Source: Pseudomonadota bacterium (lineage in GTDB: Bacteria > Desulfobacterota > Desulfovibrionia > Desulfovibrionales > Desulfomicrobiaceae). Taken from it: 64,000 nucleotides of DNA. Positions within the stretch are counted from its first letter, which is position 1. Each line of letters starts with the position of its first letter. Of the stretch, positions 1 to 11,033 are shown one piece after another. A program made the translations under genes and the position numbers. A model generated the notes under the pieces. That model saw only the letters and a program-made list of their open reading frames with translations, searched no databases and was not told where the DNA came from. The stretch lies in NCBI GenBank assembly GCA_018902545.1, contig JAHIQM010000016.1:310001-374000 (forward strand), read 5' to 3'.

Positions 1-181
1 GAGTGACCACCAGGTTCGCGCCCAGTGCGGCTGATTCCTTTTTGATCTGCGCCGTAAGGCTTCCGCCCAAGGCCACGAAGGTGACAAAAGAGGCCATGCC
101 GATGACGATGCCCAGCAGAGTGAAGACGAACCGCCCCCGGCGACGGACGATGTTCTTGAAGACGAGCTTGGCCGGCGTCAT
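1..181 (-). CDS. ABC transporter permease (MacB/FtsX-like), 5' part only
   Basis: The minus strand starts with ATG at 181 and reads MTPAKLVFKNIVRRRGR followed by a hydrophobic segment (FVFTLLGIVIGMASFVTFVA), then runs off the window. A short basic N-terminus followed by one membrane helix is typical of MacB/FtsX-type permeases, which pair with an ATPase for export or lipoprotein handling. The start overlaps the stop of the upstream lipoprotein gene (ATGA type), so the two are translationally coupled. Only about 60 residues are visible, so the substrate cannot be judged. Confidence 0.7.
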   Translation of the reverse strand, partial: MTPAKLVFKNIVRRRGRFVFTLLGIVIGMASFVTFVALGGSLTAQIKKESAALGANLVVT

Positions 182-564
182 TTCGTGGCCCCCAGATTGT
201 GCCGCCTCAAGGTCTGTATCGACTCCGCCTTGAACAGGTAGCCCGAAGCCTCCTTGACCATGGACCCTGTGACCTGAACTTCATCACCTATGGCCGGTCG
301 CGTGCCCTCCACCCTGACCGGAAGCAGCGGCTTGGTGCAGGTGGGGCTTGCACACTGCAGTTCGCCCAAGTCCATGATGCCCATGACGTTTGGATCCGAG
401 CTGGAATAGGCATAGGCGATCCCGATGACATCCATGGATCCGCTGAAAGCGCCGGGGTCGGACACTACCTGGCCGACGCCCAGGGGCGGGTTTTTCTTTT
501 CACAGCCCGTGACGGACAGGGCCAGACCGACAAGGACGAGTCCAATAAAAGTGACAAAGCGCAT
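178..564 (-). CDS. Small lipoprotein, possible OB-fold
   Basis: A 128-residue protein with a signal peptide ending in a lipobox (LALSVTGC, Cys near residue 21), so probably anchored in a membrane facing the periplasm. The mature part, with short beta-rich stretches such as GDEVQVTGSMV, resembles small OB-fold proteins; two cysteines (QCASPTC) may form a disulfide. The gene directly precedes and overlaps an FtsX-type permease gene, suggesting an accessory protein of that ABC system. The function itself is not recognised. Confidence 0.6.
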   Translation of the reverse strand: MRFVTFIGLVLVGLALSVTGCEKKNPPLGVGQVVSDPGAFSGSMDVIGIAYAYSSSDPNVMGIMDLGELQCASPTCTKPLLPVRVEGTRPAIGDEVQVTGSMVKEASGYLFKAESIQTLRRHNLGATK

Positions 565-655
565 GCATTCACTCCTGAAAGAAAAATGGGAAATGATCGC
601 CGGATGGCAACAAAGCGCGCACCAGCGGCCTCAAAAAAAGGGAATCGGGAAAGGA

Positions 656-1003
656 TCAGATGAATTCAGGAGGGAATTCGGCGGCGCGCAACAACGGGTC
701 CGGCGCAGCCAGGACGAGCTGCCATTCAAACCGGCTCGCGGTGCGGCTGACGGTCACGGGAAAACCCTGTTCGGGCAAAAACGAAAGAAAGCCGGAAATC
801 ATCCCGCAGACCGAATCGGCGCACTCGGCCGTCGCGGTGGCGGGCTCAGGGGAGCATTCCTCGGAGCAGCAGGCCTTTTCCAGGCCGTGCAGGAAAACCA
901 CGGTGGACACGGAAACGGACATGAGCATGAGCGCAAGCATCGGCACCAAGACGACCCCAAAGAGACGACTTTGCAACATGCTTCTGTGCCCGCGTTGATT
1001 CAT
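656..1003 (-). CDS. Hypothetical exported or membrane-anchored protein
   Basis: About 115 residues from the ATG at 1003 (MNQRGHRSMLQ); a start at 1048 is possible but would overlap the upstream TPR gene. One hydrophobic segment (residues about 12-36) looks like a signal anchor. It is followed by a cysteine-rich stretch, CCSEEC, and further cysteines (CADSVCGM), which could bind metal or form disulfides. I do not recognise the family. It lies between the TPR gene and the lipoprotein gene on the same strand and may belong to that operon. Confidence 0.45.
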   Translation of the reverse strand: MNQRGHRSMLQSRLFGVVLVPMLALMLMSVSVSTVVFLHGLEKACCSEECSPEPATATAECADSVCGMISGFLSFLPEQGFPVTVSRTASRFEWQLVLAAPDPLLRAAEFPPEFI

Positions 1004-1019
1004 GGATTCACGTCGCGGG

Positions 1020-1664
1020 TCAGTTTGCGGGATTGCTGAGTGGCACAAGCAGCTTCTGTTCGCCGCCGGCCGCGCCCGGCGCCTTACCGGTCATCTCGCG
1101 CAGGACCTCCGCGATGGGCGTGCCGTTGGCGTTCACCGCCTGCGGATTTATGCGCACCAGTTCCTGCCAGGCCGCGATGGCGCCTTCCTTGTCGCCGAGA
1201 TCGTAAAGCAGCACGATGCCGGTGTTCATACGCGCCGTTTCATGCCGGGGATCCACGGCGATGGCCTTGGCAAAGGTGTCCACAGCCTTCTGAAACTCGC
1301 CCAGGGCGCGGTGCATGACGCCCATGTCCGTCAGCACGTTGGGGTTGTCCGGACTGAGTTCCAGGGAGCGGCTGTAGGCCTCGATGGATTTGGCGGGTTG
1401 GCCCGTGTCGAAGTAGAGATTGCCCAGGGTGACCCAGGCGTTCACGTCCTGCGGGTTCAAGGCCACGCGGTCGGAATAGACCTTGATCTGGCCGAGCATA
1501 TCACCACCCTGGGCCTGGACCGGAGCATCACCCTGCCCTTTGGTGGACTGAAAGGCCGTGCTGAAGGCGAAGCCGATGAGCGCCCCGGCCATCAGGATCA
1601 CGATCCCGTAAACCAGGGCATTATTCTTTTTGCCAGCCTGCTCTTTGGCCGATGATTTCGCCAT
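1020..1664 (-). CDS. Membrane-anchored TPR protein
   Basis: Start chosen at 1664 (MAKSSAKEQAGKK) because an AAGGAGG ribosome-binding site lies just upstream; the open frame extends further without one. A lysine-rich N-terminus precedes one transmembrane helix (about residues 17-38). Tetratricopeptide repeats follow (NAWVTLGNLYFDTGQPAKSI, then VLTDMGVMHRALGEFQKAVD and a third copy). TPR proteins of this form are scaffolds in cytochrome c biogenesis or envelope complexes. The partner is not evident here; the downstream genes encode small exported proteins and an ABC permease. Confidence 0.7.
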   Translation of the reverse strand: MAKSSAKEQAGKKNNALVYGIVILMAGALIGFAFSTAFQSTKGQGDAPVQAQGGDMLGQIKVYSDRVALNPQDVNAWVTLGNLYFDTGQPAKSIEAYSRSLELSPDNPNVLTDMGVMHRALGEFQKAVDTFAKAIAVDPRHETARMNTGIVLLYDLGDKEGAIAAWQELVRINPQAVNANGTPIAEVLREMTGKAPGAAGGEQKLLVPLSNPAN

Positions 1665-2016
1665 ACACCCTCCTTGTCTAAATTGTCGCCGGGGGTATCC
1701 GGGCGGACACGGCCTGGACTGCCCGGACCGCATCAGGGCTTCAAGCAAGCATCGGACCAGCCAATGCTACCGTCACGACCGCACATCAACAGGGAAAAGT
1801 TCAAGATAAACGAAAATCTGCACATCAAGTGCATAGCCATGCGACCATATTTGCACATCTGTTGGCAACCTCCGTCGCAGAACACCTGAAACAATGTCAC
1901 TTAAAAAAAGAGCTCCACGCACGGCGCAAAGCGGTTCGACAGATTTTACGCGTTGCGTTAGACATCGTGCATTACGAGCCCATCACGCCACAATCCCCGG
2001 AAATATCGGAGCCCCA
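1665..2016. other. Divergent intergenic region
   Basis: About 350 bases between the TPR gene (minus) and the next gene (plus). It must hold both promoters, but I see no hexamer pair good enough to assign. An open frame runs from 1894 into the plus-strand gene, but its first 41 residues look non-coding (arginine- and histidine-rich, no ribosome-binding site). Confidence 0.4.
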
Positions 2017-3252
2017 ATGCACCTGACCGCCATGACCCATCGCGACGAGCTTTTCAAGCTGACCCTGCGCTGGATGAACGACGACTTTCATCCTGACGAC
2101 GGGGAAACACTGACCCGCATATTCGTGTATGAAAGCGCCATTTCCGCCGTGGTCAGCGAACGCATCCTGCGCCTGCTGGGAGGATTTTGGAACACCAGGC
2201 TGCATGCACGGCGGGTCAAGTTCAAGCAGGAATTGCGCGAACGCATCATCGCACACCTCGGCGCACTCACTCCGCGCATGAATGACCTGGCAAACAGTTT
2301 TCGCCAGAACCCCAAGTATTACTTCCCCTACCTGCCCATCGACGCCTTGGTCATCACCGACCTCGACTCTCACCTGCTCGCGCTGGGCCGTATCAAACGC
2401 ATGGCCCGCGTGGCGGAAAAAGTCTCCTTCAGACTGGTGGAGGCACTGTACAAGGAAATCCGGAGCAAGGCCCGCCACTTTGCCGAACTGCGCGCCGTGC
2501 AGGCGGGTGTGCCGCTCAATGAACTGCTGAGCTCCAAAGAGGCCATGCAGAACGATTTTGTGCAGGCCGAGGAAGCCGTGGCGGGCAGCTTCATGGACAA
2601 AACCATCCATATCGGCACCGAGGCCCTGACCATAAACGACATCATCGGCTTCAAGATCATCGCGCCTCAGGAGGCCCTTGACCGCCTTCCGGCCATGCTG
2701 GGGGACGAAGCAGGGGTGCATATCGCAGAAATTGAAAAGCACACCGGCAACTACAACGCCGTCAACCTGCTGCTGGACGTTGATCTGCCTCCTGCGGACG
2801 TGCTGACCGCAAGGCTTGCCGAAATGGATTGGGACGCGGCCAGCAGGCGGGGGCTGGACCGCGACGAGGTGCGGCGCAATATCGCGGATTACGTGGAGCA
2901 CGGCGCTGATTCGGTGCGCATTGAACTTATTCTGACTACGCCGGAAGAGCTGATGGAGGCGGAATTTGGCCGCTCGATCCATGAACTCCGCGTGCTGCGG
3001 CTGCGGCAAAGGCAGAAATACCGGGGGCCCCTGGGGCAGAACGCGGGCTATCTGATCGAATACATGCTGGCCCTAGCGTCTTCGCCCACGGTCCACATTC
3101 CGGAACTCCCCATCAAGATGTACGGTCGCTATCTGCCGGAAGAGATCTCCGCCCTGAAACGTGGCCTTTACGGCAGCCCCATTGATGACGGCCTGCTCGG
3201 CGCATTCTGTCTGCATGAGGATTGTGCCGAACAATTTTTCCCGGAGGGCTGA
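2017..3252 (+). CDS. Uncharacterised cytosolic protein, weak RelA/SpoT-like features
   Basis: About 411 residues from ATG 2017 (MHLTAMTHRDE), preceded by GGAG; ATG 2032 is an alternative. The N-terminal half is helical and charged with no membrane segment. The central part reads NDIIGFKIIAP, then HTGNYNAVNLLLDVDLP, then an IELILTT strand and a helix with EAEFGRSIHELR. This order (DIxGxRI-type strand, a loop with a Tyr, a beta strand with a Glu, a late His) recalls the RelA/SpoT nucleotidyltransferase fold, but the usual Arg-rich and GYRS motifs are not obvious. The function is unknown. It stands alone and ends in its own terminator. Confidence 0.5.
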   Translation: MHLTAMTHRDELFKLTLRWMNDDFHPDDGETLTRIFVYESAISAVVSERILRLLGGFWNTRLHARRVKFKQELRERIIAHLGALTPRMNDLANSFRQNPKYYFPYLPIDALVITDLDSHLLALGRIKRMARVAEKVSFRLVEALYKEIRSKARHFAELRAVQAGVPLNELLSSKEAMQNDFVQAEEAVAGSFMDKTIHIGTEALTINDIIGFKIIAPQEALDRLPAMLGDEAGVHIAEIEKHTGNYNAVNLLLDVDLPPADVLTARLAEMDWDAASRRGLDRDEVRRNIADYVEHGADSVRIELILTTPEELMEAEFGRSIHELRVLRLRQRQKYRGPLGQNAGYLIEYMLALASSPTVHIPELPIKMYGRYLPEEISALKRGLYGSPIDDGLLGAFCLHEDCAEQFFPEG

Positions 3253-3276
3253 ACGAAAAAGCATGAGAATGGAGAT

Positions 3277-3309
3277 CAGAGTGGTGACGCCGCACTCTGT
3301 CGTTTTTTT
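3277..3309 (+). terminator. Rho-independent terminator
   Basis: Perfect 7-bp inverted repeat (CAGAGTG at 3277-3283, CACTCTG at 3293-3299) followed by a T run from 3303. It ends the plus-strand gene and lies between it and the converging ATPase operon. Confidence 0.7.
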
Positions 3310-3329
3310 CCGACGCGGCGATGTCAGGG

Positions 3330-4223
3330 CTACGGACTTGCCGTTTCCTTGGTCAAGGCTTCGAATCCGGCAATGACATCAAAGAGCTCCGCATCGATCC
3401 CGGCCTGGCGCAGACGATGGAAAGCCCCGGACATATCGGCAAGCAACTCCTCGATATTCTTCTCCGCCCGCTGCATGGCCGCAAGGCGGCTCGCATTCTC
3501 TCCGGCCAGGGATTCGGCGCAGGCCCGGAAAAGAGAAACAAAAACATATTCACGCACCAGTGCGCGCAGAGTGCGCTGCGAATCGCCCGCGATCTCCGGC
3601 AAAATTTTTGTGGGCCATGCCATACTGCCGTAGCGCTGCCGCCAACCTCTATCCAGGGGCAGCAGTTGCAGGTGCCGGGGGTCGCACTGCGTGCTGGCGT
3701 TATGGCAATTGTGAAAAAGATGCACCTGCGCGTCATAGCCGAGCCGAGACTCGATCTCGGCCAGAATGCGCCCGATGAGCGGGGTGATGGCCTCCACGGT
3801 GTTCGGTGCAGGAAACAGCCCGGCGACTTCCAGATCCGCCTCCTGCAGGAAACCCTGAACCCGCTCGCCCATGGCCCAGACAACGGGAGCCTGCGGCAAA
3901 TCCGCCAGAAACTTTTGGGCTCGCTCCGCCACGGCCTCGTTGAACTGCCCCACCAGACCCTGGTCCGACCCGAGCACGATCACGCCGATCGCCCTCTCGC
4001 CTGCCGCCCTGCCTCCAGCATTGCCGGCAGGTTCGTCTCCCGCTTCGCGCAGCGCCAGCCCCAGCCCCAGATTCACGCTTTGGGCGTACTCCTCCAGGGC
4101 TTGCACCGCCTGCTCGTAGCGGACGATATTGGACGAGGCCATGGCCTTCATGGCCCGGACCACGGAATGCAGGTCGCTGGCGCTGCGGATTTTGCGGCGC
4201 AGGCCTACGGTAGTCTCGCTCAT
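3330..4223 (-). CDS. atpG: N-ATPase gamma subunit
   Basis: 297 residues; the central rotor stalk that couples rotation of the c-ring to ATP chemistry in F1. The N-terminal helix ([22 protein letters not shown]) and the C-terminal helix ([13 protein letters not shown]) form the coiled-coil typical of gamma. The mid-region [17 protein letters not shown] matches the family pattern. It is the last gene of the operon and overlaps the alpha gene by 4 nt. There is no separate delta gene anywhere in the cluster, as is usual for N-ATPases. Confidence 0.9.
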   Translation of the reverse strand: MSETTVGLRRKIRSASDLHSVVRAMKAMASSNIVRYEQAVQALEEYAQSVNLGLGLALREAGDEPAGNAGGRAAGERAIGVIVLGSDQGLVGQFNEAVAERAQKFLADLPQAPVVWAMGERVQGFLQEADLEVAGLFPAPNTVEAITPLIGRILAEIESRLGYDAQVHLFHNCHNASTQCDPRHLQLLPLDRGWRQRYGSMAWPTKILPEIAGDSQRTLRALVREYVFVSLFRACAESLAGENASRLAAMQRAEKNIEELLADMSGAFHRLRQAGIDAELFDVIAGFEALTKETASP

Positions 4224-5746
4224 GGCTGGGTAAGCCCCGCGTCAAGCAGCGCCTGCCGGGCCATGCGGACCAAGGCGGCCCGGTCATCGTCCGTCAGGCC
4301 TTCATGCTCCAGACGCTCCAGCATAGTCCCGGATACCGAAGCCACAGCCTGACGCACGGCCTGCTCGGCTTCGGCCATGCGCGGCAGCGGGACAGCTCGG
4401 AACAGACCCGAGGTCAGGGCCAGAAGCACGGCCAACTGCTCCGGCATGGACACGGGGGCGAACTCCGGTTGCCGCAGACAGGCCCGCAGACGCCGCCCAT
4501 GCTCTAAAGCTTCGAGGCTGGCGTCGTCGAGGCGCGCCCCGAAGCGGGCAAAGCTCTCCAGCTCCTCGAACTGGGCGTAGGCCAGCTTCAGGTCCCCGGC
4601 CACCGCGCGGTAAGCCGCGCGCTGGGCTTTTCCGCCCACCCGCGAGACCGACTTGCCGACATCCACGGCTGGCAGCACACCCAGATGGAACAGAGTGGGC
4701 GAGAGGCTGATCTGCCCGTCGGTGATGGAGATAAGGTTGGTGGGAATGTAGGCGGCCATGTTCTGGGCCTCGGTCTCGATGACAGGCAGGGCGGTGAGGG
4801 ATCCGCCTCCGCGTTCCGGGCGCAGGTGCGTGGCCCGCTCCAGCAGCCGCGAATGGATGTAGAAGATGTCGCCGGGAAAGGCCTCGCGCCCCGGAGGTCT
4901 GCGCAGCAGCAGCGACAGTTCGCGGTAAGACCGGGCGTGATGGGTCAGGTCGTCGTAAACGATGAGCACGTCGCGGCCCTGTTCCATGAAATGTTCGGCA
5001 ATACTGGTGGCCGCGTAAGGCGCGATGTAGGACATGCCCGGCGGATCGCCACCCTCGGCCACAACCACCACAGTGTAGGGCATAGCCCCCTTTTCCTTCA
5101 GCATGGCCACGGCTTTGGCCGTGGCAGCGGCGCGCTGCCCGATGGTGCAATAGACGCAGACGACATCCTTGTCATGCTGATTGAGGATGGCGTCGAGGGC
5201 AATGGCCGACTTGCCGGTCTGGCGGTCGCCAAGGATCAGTTCACGCTGGCCGCGTCCGATGGGGATGAGGGCGTCGACGACCTTGATGCCGGTCATCAGC
5301 GGCTCGGTCACCGGCGCGCGATCCATGATAGGCGGAGCCGGACGTTCAATAGGCAGGCGTTTTTCGCTGATGAGCGGCCCGAGGCCGTCCAGGGGGCGAC
5401 CGAGCGGGTCGATGACCCGGCCCAGCAGCAAGTCGCCCACAGGCACGTCCATGACCCGGCCCGTGCGCTCCACGGTGTCCCCCGCACGCAGATGCCCGTG
5501 ATCCCCGAGAAGCACCACGCCGATCTCATCTGCATCCAGGTTGAAGGCGATGCCGAAAATTCGTCCCGGAAAGGCCAGCATCTCCTCGAATTCAACGCCG
5601 GGCAACCCCGACACCCGCGCAATGCCCGGCGAGACGCTGATGATGCTGCCGATCTCCCGCGCGTCATGCGTCGGGACAAAACCCTCGCGAGCCTCACGCA
5701 GGTTCTGAAAGGTCGTGTCCAGGGTGCTGACGAGGGAACAGGTCAT
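4220..5746 (-). CDS. atpA: N-ATPase alpha subunit
   Basis: 508 residues, the normal length for an F1 alpha subunit, which carries the non-catalytic nucleotide sites. It has the Walker A motif GDRQTGKS, preceded by the family stretch [15 protein letters not shown], and the alpha-type sequence [10 protein letters not shown]. It overlaps atpF by 4 nt and atpG by 4 nt, so translation is probably coupled. Confidence 0.95.
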   Translation of the reverse strand: MTCSLVSTLDTTFQNLREAREGFVPTHDAREIGSIISVSPGIARVSGLPGVEFEEMLAFPGRIFGIAFNLDADEIGVVLLGDHGHLRAGDTVERTGRVMDVPVGDLLLGRVIDPLGRPLDGLGPLISEKRLPIERPAPPIMDRAPVTEPLMTGIKVVDALIPIGRGQRELILGDRQTGKSAIALDAILNQHDKDVVCVYCTIGQRAAATAKAVAMLKEKGAMPYTVVVVAEGGDPPGMSYIAPYAATSIAEHFMEQGRDVLIVYDDLTHHARSYRELSLLLRRPPGREAFPGDIFYIHSRLLERATHLRPERGGGSLTALPVIETEAQNMAAYIPTNLISITDGQISLSPTLFHLGVLPAVDVGKSVSRVGGKAQRAAYRAVAGDLKLAYAQFEELESFARFGARLDDASLEALEHGRRLRACLRQPEFAPVSMPEQLAVLLALTSGLFRAVPLPRMAEAEQAVRQAVASVSGTMLERLEHEGLTDDDRAALVRMARQALLDAGLTQP

Positions 5747-6531
5747 GCACCCCTCCCTTCGTCTGCGGGAGCGGCCCCTGCTGAAGCGGCAAATAGTTCA
5801 TCCATGCTCTTTTGCATTTGGGCCAGATATTCCTCAATGCTCCAGGAAATCTTGCGGTTTCCGGTCAGAATCTCGATGCCGCCGATGAGGTCCGGATCGG
5901 TTTCAAAATGCACCTCAGCGCCCCCTTCCAGGATTTCCTCCAGGGCTGAACGCACAGCGGCCCTGCTTTCTTCGGACAACTCAAAGGCGCTGCGCACCCG
6001 CAACGGCCCGGACTTGGCATCGGCAACCAGATCGGAGCGTGAAGGCTCGTCCAGGGAGCGAACCCGCTCCGCGAAGACCAGGCTGGCACGCTCATCGAAG
6101 TTCGTCCCTGCCAAGTCGGCCAGGGTCTTGCGGGCAATGGCGTAGGTTTCCTCCCGCGTGCGCCGCGCTATCTCATCGAGCAGGCAGTCCCGTTCCCGGT
6201 TCAGAGCCTCGCCCTGCCTGGCGCGCTCGTCTTCGGCTTCCGTACGCACCCGGCCCAAGAGCTTCTGCCGCTCCTCCCTGGCTTCATCCCTGGCCGTTTC
6301 CAGAAACTCCTCGCGGGTATCTTCCAGGGCCTTTTTCCGGCGCTCGAATTCACCCCGCTCCTGGGCGGCCTCGGCCTGCATCCGCTGACCATCGGCCAGC
6401 TCCTTGGCGATGCGCTCCTCGCGGGCGTCGATGGCGCCAAGGATCGGCTTGTACAGAAAGCGTTTCATGAGCCAGACTAGGACGAGAAAATTGACGACCT
6501 GCGCGCCGACGGTGAACCAATCGATGAGCAT
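5743..6531 (-). CDS. atpF: N-ATPase b subunit (peripheral stalk)
   Basis: 262 residues from ATG 6531 ([15 protein letters not shown]); the longer open frame upstream would run through atpE. One N-terminal membrane helix is followed by a long charged helix rich in E, R and A ([20 protein letters not shown]). It is longer than the usual 156-170-residue b subunit. The C-terminal part ([32 protein letters not shown]) resembles the delta/OSCP-like C-terminal region, which would explain the lack of a delta gene. It sits 2 nt after atpE. Confidence 0.9.
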   Translation of the reverse strand: MLIDWFTVGAQVVNFLVLVWLMKRFLYKPILGAIDAREERIAKELADGQRMQAEAAQERGEFERRKKALEDTREEFLETARDEAREERQKLLGRVRTEAEDERARQGEALNRERDCLLDEIARRTREETYAIARKTLADLAGTNFDERASLVFAERVRSLDEPSRSDLVADAKSGPLRVRSAFELSEESRAAVRSALEEILEGGAEVHFETDPDLIGGIEILTGNRKISWSIEEYLAQMQKSMDELFAASAGAAPADEGRGA

Positions 6532-6533
6532 GG

Positions 6534-6815
6534 CTACTGCCCCGCTGCCTGCCCGACGGCATGGGTCCAGAACGGATTGGCGAAGAGCAGGATCATCGAC
6601 AGCACGAAACAATAGATGGCCGTGGACTCGATCATGGCTACACCGACAAAGAGGGTGCGGGTGATGGTCATGGAGGCGTCGGGCTGCTGCGCCAGGGCAG
6701 TCAGGGCCTGGGCCACGGCGCGGCCCTCGCCCAGGGCCGGGCCCAGGCAGCCGATGCCCGTGGTCAGGCCGGCGGTGATGATGGAGGCTACGGCGATGAG
6801 GGTCATGCTGTCCAT
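6534..6815 (-). CDS. atpE: N-ATPase c subunit (rotor ring), Na+-type site
   Basis: 93 residues, two hydrophobic helices joined by the polar loop ALAQQPDA. The ion-binding carboxylate is E63 in MIESTAIY. S64, T65 and Y68 match the Na+-ligating positions known in Ilyobacter-type c-rings, and E30 (GEGRA) occupies the position of their Gln32. A second glutamate there is a feature described for N-ATPases. Na+ coupling is therefore likely, though this is inferred from residues only. Confidence 0.93.
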   Translation of the reverse strand: MDSMTLIAVASIITAGLTTGIGCLGPALGEGRAVAQALTALAQQPDASMTITRTLFVGVAMIESTAIYCFVLSMILLFANPFWTHAVGQAAGQ

Positions 6816-6831
6816 GTTCTCTCCTTAATGA

Positions 6832-7521
6832 TCATGTGGTTGTCTCCTTGCGAGCCGAGACGGAGGTGGAGGCCGCGATGTAGACCGTGGCCAGGATGAA
6901 AAAAATGTAGGCCTGGATCATGCCGGTCAGAAGTCCAAGCGCGGTCATGACGATGGGAAAAAAGAACGGGGTCACCAGCAGCAGGATGGCCGCGATCATG
7001 GCCCCGCTCATCATGTTGCCGAAGAGGCGCACGGCCAGGGCCATGGTGCGGGAAAGCTCGCCGATGATATTGAAAGGCAGCATGAACGGGGTCGGCTGGG
7101 CATAGGAGGCGAGATAGCGCCGCAGTCCCTGCTTGCGGATGCCGAACAGCGGCACAGCCACAAACACGCACAGAGCCAGGGCCGTGGTGGTGGACAGCGA
7201 AGCCGTGGGCGCGGAATAGCCGGGGATGACGGAGCACAGGGCGGCCAGAGCCACGAAAAGAAAAAGAGTCGCCAGAAAACCCAGATACTCCCTGGAGCGG
7301 ACGATACCCACTTCGCGAATCTGCTTGTCCAGGGCCGTGACCACGATCTCGATCAGATTCTGCCAGCGCGAGCGATCATCATTGCTGGACAGTCGGCGGG
7401 TGATCAGTATCGCCGCCAGGATCATGGCCAGCATGAGCACCCAGGTGAAGGCGATGGTGGCGTTTATCTTCACAAATCCGTACTGCCACAAGAGTATGGC
7501 GTCGGGGCTGATACGCATCAT
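6832..7521 (-). CDS. atpB: N-ATPase a subunit
   Basis: About 229 residues from ATG 7521 (MMRISPDAILL), which overlaps the atpR stop. The polytopic a subunit provides the ion half-channels next to the c-ring. The sequence ELSRTMALAVRLFGNMMSG contains the invariant arginine of the a subunit in the RLFGN motif. A start upstream of 7521 would read through atpR and gives no membrane-protein-like sequence. Confidence 0.93.
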   Translation of the reverse strand: MMRISPDAILLWQYGFVKINATIAFTWVLMLAMILAAILITRRLSSNDDRSRWQNLIEIVVTALDKQIREVGIVRSREYLGFLATLFLFVALAALCSVIPGYSAPTASLSTTTALALCVFVAVPLFGIRKQGLRRYLASYAQPTPFMLPFNIIGELSRTMALAVRLFGNMMSGAMIAAILLLVTPFFFPIVMTALGLLTGMIQAYIFFILATVYIAASTSVSARKETTT

Positions 7522-7799
7522 TTCCCTCCGTTCATGCAGCTTTTCGTCAGCCGCGTTGCAGCCATGCGCGCCACGACAAACCCAAGCAGACAGGTCGCCA
7601 GCCGCTCCCAATGACCGCCTCCGAGCAGGTAGAACCCGCCCAGCGTGACGCCGGTGCGGACCACAAAGCTACCCATAAACCAGGCCGCAGGATGGCTGGA
7701 GGTCAGTGCCCTGCGGGTGGTCCACCACAGGCCACCGAAAAAAAAGACCCCGAGCCCAAGGCCGGCGGCAAGGGCCAGCGCGAAATCGCTAAGTATCAT
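7518..7799 (-). CDS. atpR: N-ATPase accessory membrane subunit AtpR
   Basis: About 93 residues from ATG 7799 (MILSDFALALAAG). Three hydrophobic helices, with Arg residues near the membrane (WWTTRRAL, FVVRTGVTL). AtpR is found only in N-ATPase operons and is thought to help c-ring assembly or ion specificity by pairing an intramembrane Arg with c-subunit glutamates. Its place between atpQ and atpB is diagnostic of this ATPase type. It overlaps both neighbours. Confidence 0.85.
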   Translation of the reverse strand: MILSDFALALAAGLGLGVFFFGGLWWTTRRALTSSHPAAWFMGSFVVRTGVTLGGFYLLGGGHWERLATCLLGFVVARMAATRLTKSCMNGGK

Positions 7800-8107
7800 C
7801 GTCTTCCTGCTCCTCACGGATGGCCCGGTCCTCCTTGGCCACCCAATACCAGGCGTTCCAGCAGCCCAGAAACAGGCCAGCCACGAGCAGGGCCAGGGTC
7901 CAGGAGCGCCCGCCCGGATAGTTCTGGTCCAGCCAGTAGCCCAGAAACGCGCCCAGGATGGTCGGGATACTCACTGACCAACCGATGATCCCCATCATCC
8001 CCAGCCCGAACCATACCTCGCTCCCGGCGCGGTTTCTGGCCCGCAGCTTGCGCCTGGCCCGCACATCGACTTCGCGCTCCAGATCCGACTTTTGCGGATT
8101 TTCGTGA

Positions 8108-8115
<8 letters not shown>
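7789..8115 (-). CDS. atpQ: N-ATPase AtpQ/AtpI-like membrane protein
   Basis: 108 residues if the GTG at 8115 is the start (MTSHENPQKSDLER), which overlaps the stop of atpC. A charged N-terminus is followed by two helices (WFGLGMMGIIGWSVSIPTIL and LALLVAGLFLGCWNAWYWV) with the loop GYWLDQNYPGG, typical of the AtpI/AtpQ family. The C-terminus is acidic (EEQEDDD). AtpI-like proteins assist c-ring assembly. The longer open frame to 8268 is out of frame with atpC and lacks coding character. Confidence 0.85.
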
Positions 8116-9968
<1,853 letters not shown>

Positions 9969-10008
9969 CTATCCCCCCTTCATTGGCTTGGGTCAAGCTT
10001 CTTTGTGG

Positions 10009-10800
10009 TCACCGGCCCTTTGCGCTCTGGCCTTGCCCGCGAGATGTTCGATACAGGAGCCAGAACCCGGCCAGCACGCAAGGCACGCTCAGCCACTGCC
10101 CCACGGTCAGAAACTGGCCGTATTCATAGGCTGCCTGGGGCATCTTGTAGAATTCAAGGGCAAAGCGCGCCGTAAAAACAAGTACCAGGAAAGTTCCGGC
10201 GAGCAGGCCCCGACGGCGGCGCATGTCTTGCGTTTGATAAGCCAGGAAGAGAACGGCAAAGATAAGCAGGTAGGCCGCCGCCTCGTAAAGTTGCACAGGG
10301 TGCCGGGGCAGCGGATCGACCCGCTCGAAGATCACGGCCCAGGGCACGATGGTCGGCATGCCGACTATTTCGGAATTCATGAAATTGCCGACACGGATGA
10401 ACGCCCCGCCCAGGGCGGCGGGCACGGCGATGCGGTCCAGCAGCCACAATAACGGATAGTTCCTGGCCCGGGCATAGGCCCACACGGCGAGAAGGATTCC
10501 GACCACCCCGCCGTGGCTGGCCAGCCCGCCTTCCCAGACCTTCAGAATCTCTAAGGGATTCGACAGGTAGTAGGCGGGGTCATAAAACAGACAGTGCCCG
10601 AGCCTGGCCCCCACAAGAGCGCCTACGGCCACGAAGGCGAGCAGTGAGTCCAGGTCGTTTTTATCCCGCTCTTCCCGCACGAACATGCGAGACATGATCT
10701 GCAATCCGGCAATGAAGGCGGCAGCAAAAAACAACCCGTACCAATGGATGGACAGGGGGCCGATGGTCACGGCGAGGGGGTCGGCATTCCAGGAAAACAT
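10009..10800 (-). CDS. lgt: Prolipoprotein diacylglyceryl transferase
   Basis: 263 residues with about seven membrane helices. Lgt transfers diacylglycerol from phosphatidylglycerol to the lipobox cysteine of prelipoproteins at the inner membrane. The family signature is clear: GGAFIRVGNFMNSEIVG, with ASHGGVVGILL upstream and RHPVQLYEA downstream. The gene is 40 bp upstream of atpD on the same strand and may share its transcript. Several lipoproteins in the window (RND components, the lipoprotein near 0.5 kb) are possible substrates. Confidence 0.95.
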   Translation of the reverse strand: MFSWNADPLAVTIGPLSIHWYGLFFAAAFIAGLQIMSRMFVREERDKNDLDSLLAFVAVGALVGARLGHCLFYDPAYYLSNPLEILKVWEGGLASHGGVVGILLAVWAYARARNYPLLWLLDRIAVPAALGGAFIRVGNFMNSEIVGMPTIVPWAVIFERVDPLPRHPVQLYEAAAYLLIFAVLFLAYQTQDMRRRRGLLAGTFLVLVFTARFALEFYKMPQAAYEYGQFLTVGQWLSVPCVLAGFWLLYRTSRGQGQSAKGR

Positions 10801-11033
10801 GTATTTAATCCAGTGGTCAAAATTTTAATAAAGTATCAGCTCTTCGTGACGCAACAATGCCGGGGCACCCCGCATCCTGCGTCCGTCCGCCATGGCCTTT
10901 GAAATATTCATGCAAGGTTTCATTTTTCCTCAAAATTTGTTATTTAGCAAAGAATAATCCAAAACATCATGTGCCCAGCCTCTCACTTTGAGGCAGCCTC
11001 ATTCAATAAACACGACTCAAGGAGATACCCGAA

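Noticed and set aside
3321-4352. Long plus-strand frames across the ATPase operon
   Set aside because: They are antisense shadows caused by high GC content; the minus-strand genes have unmistakable ATPase motifs.
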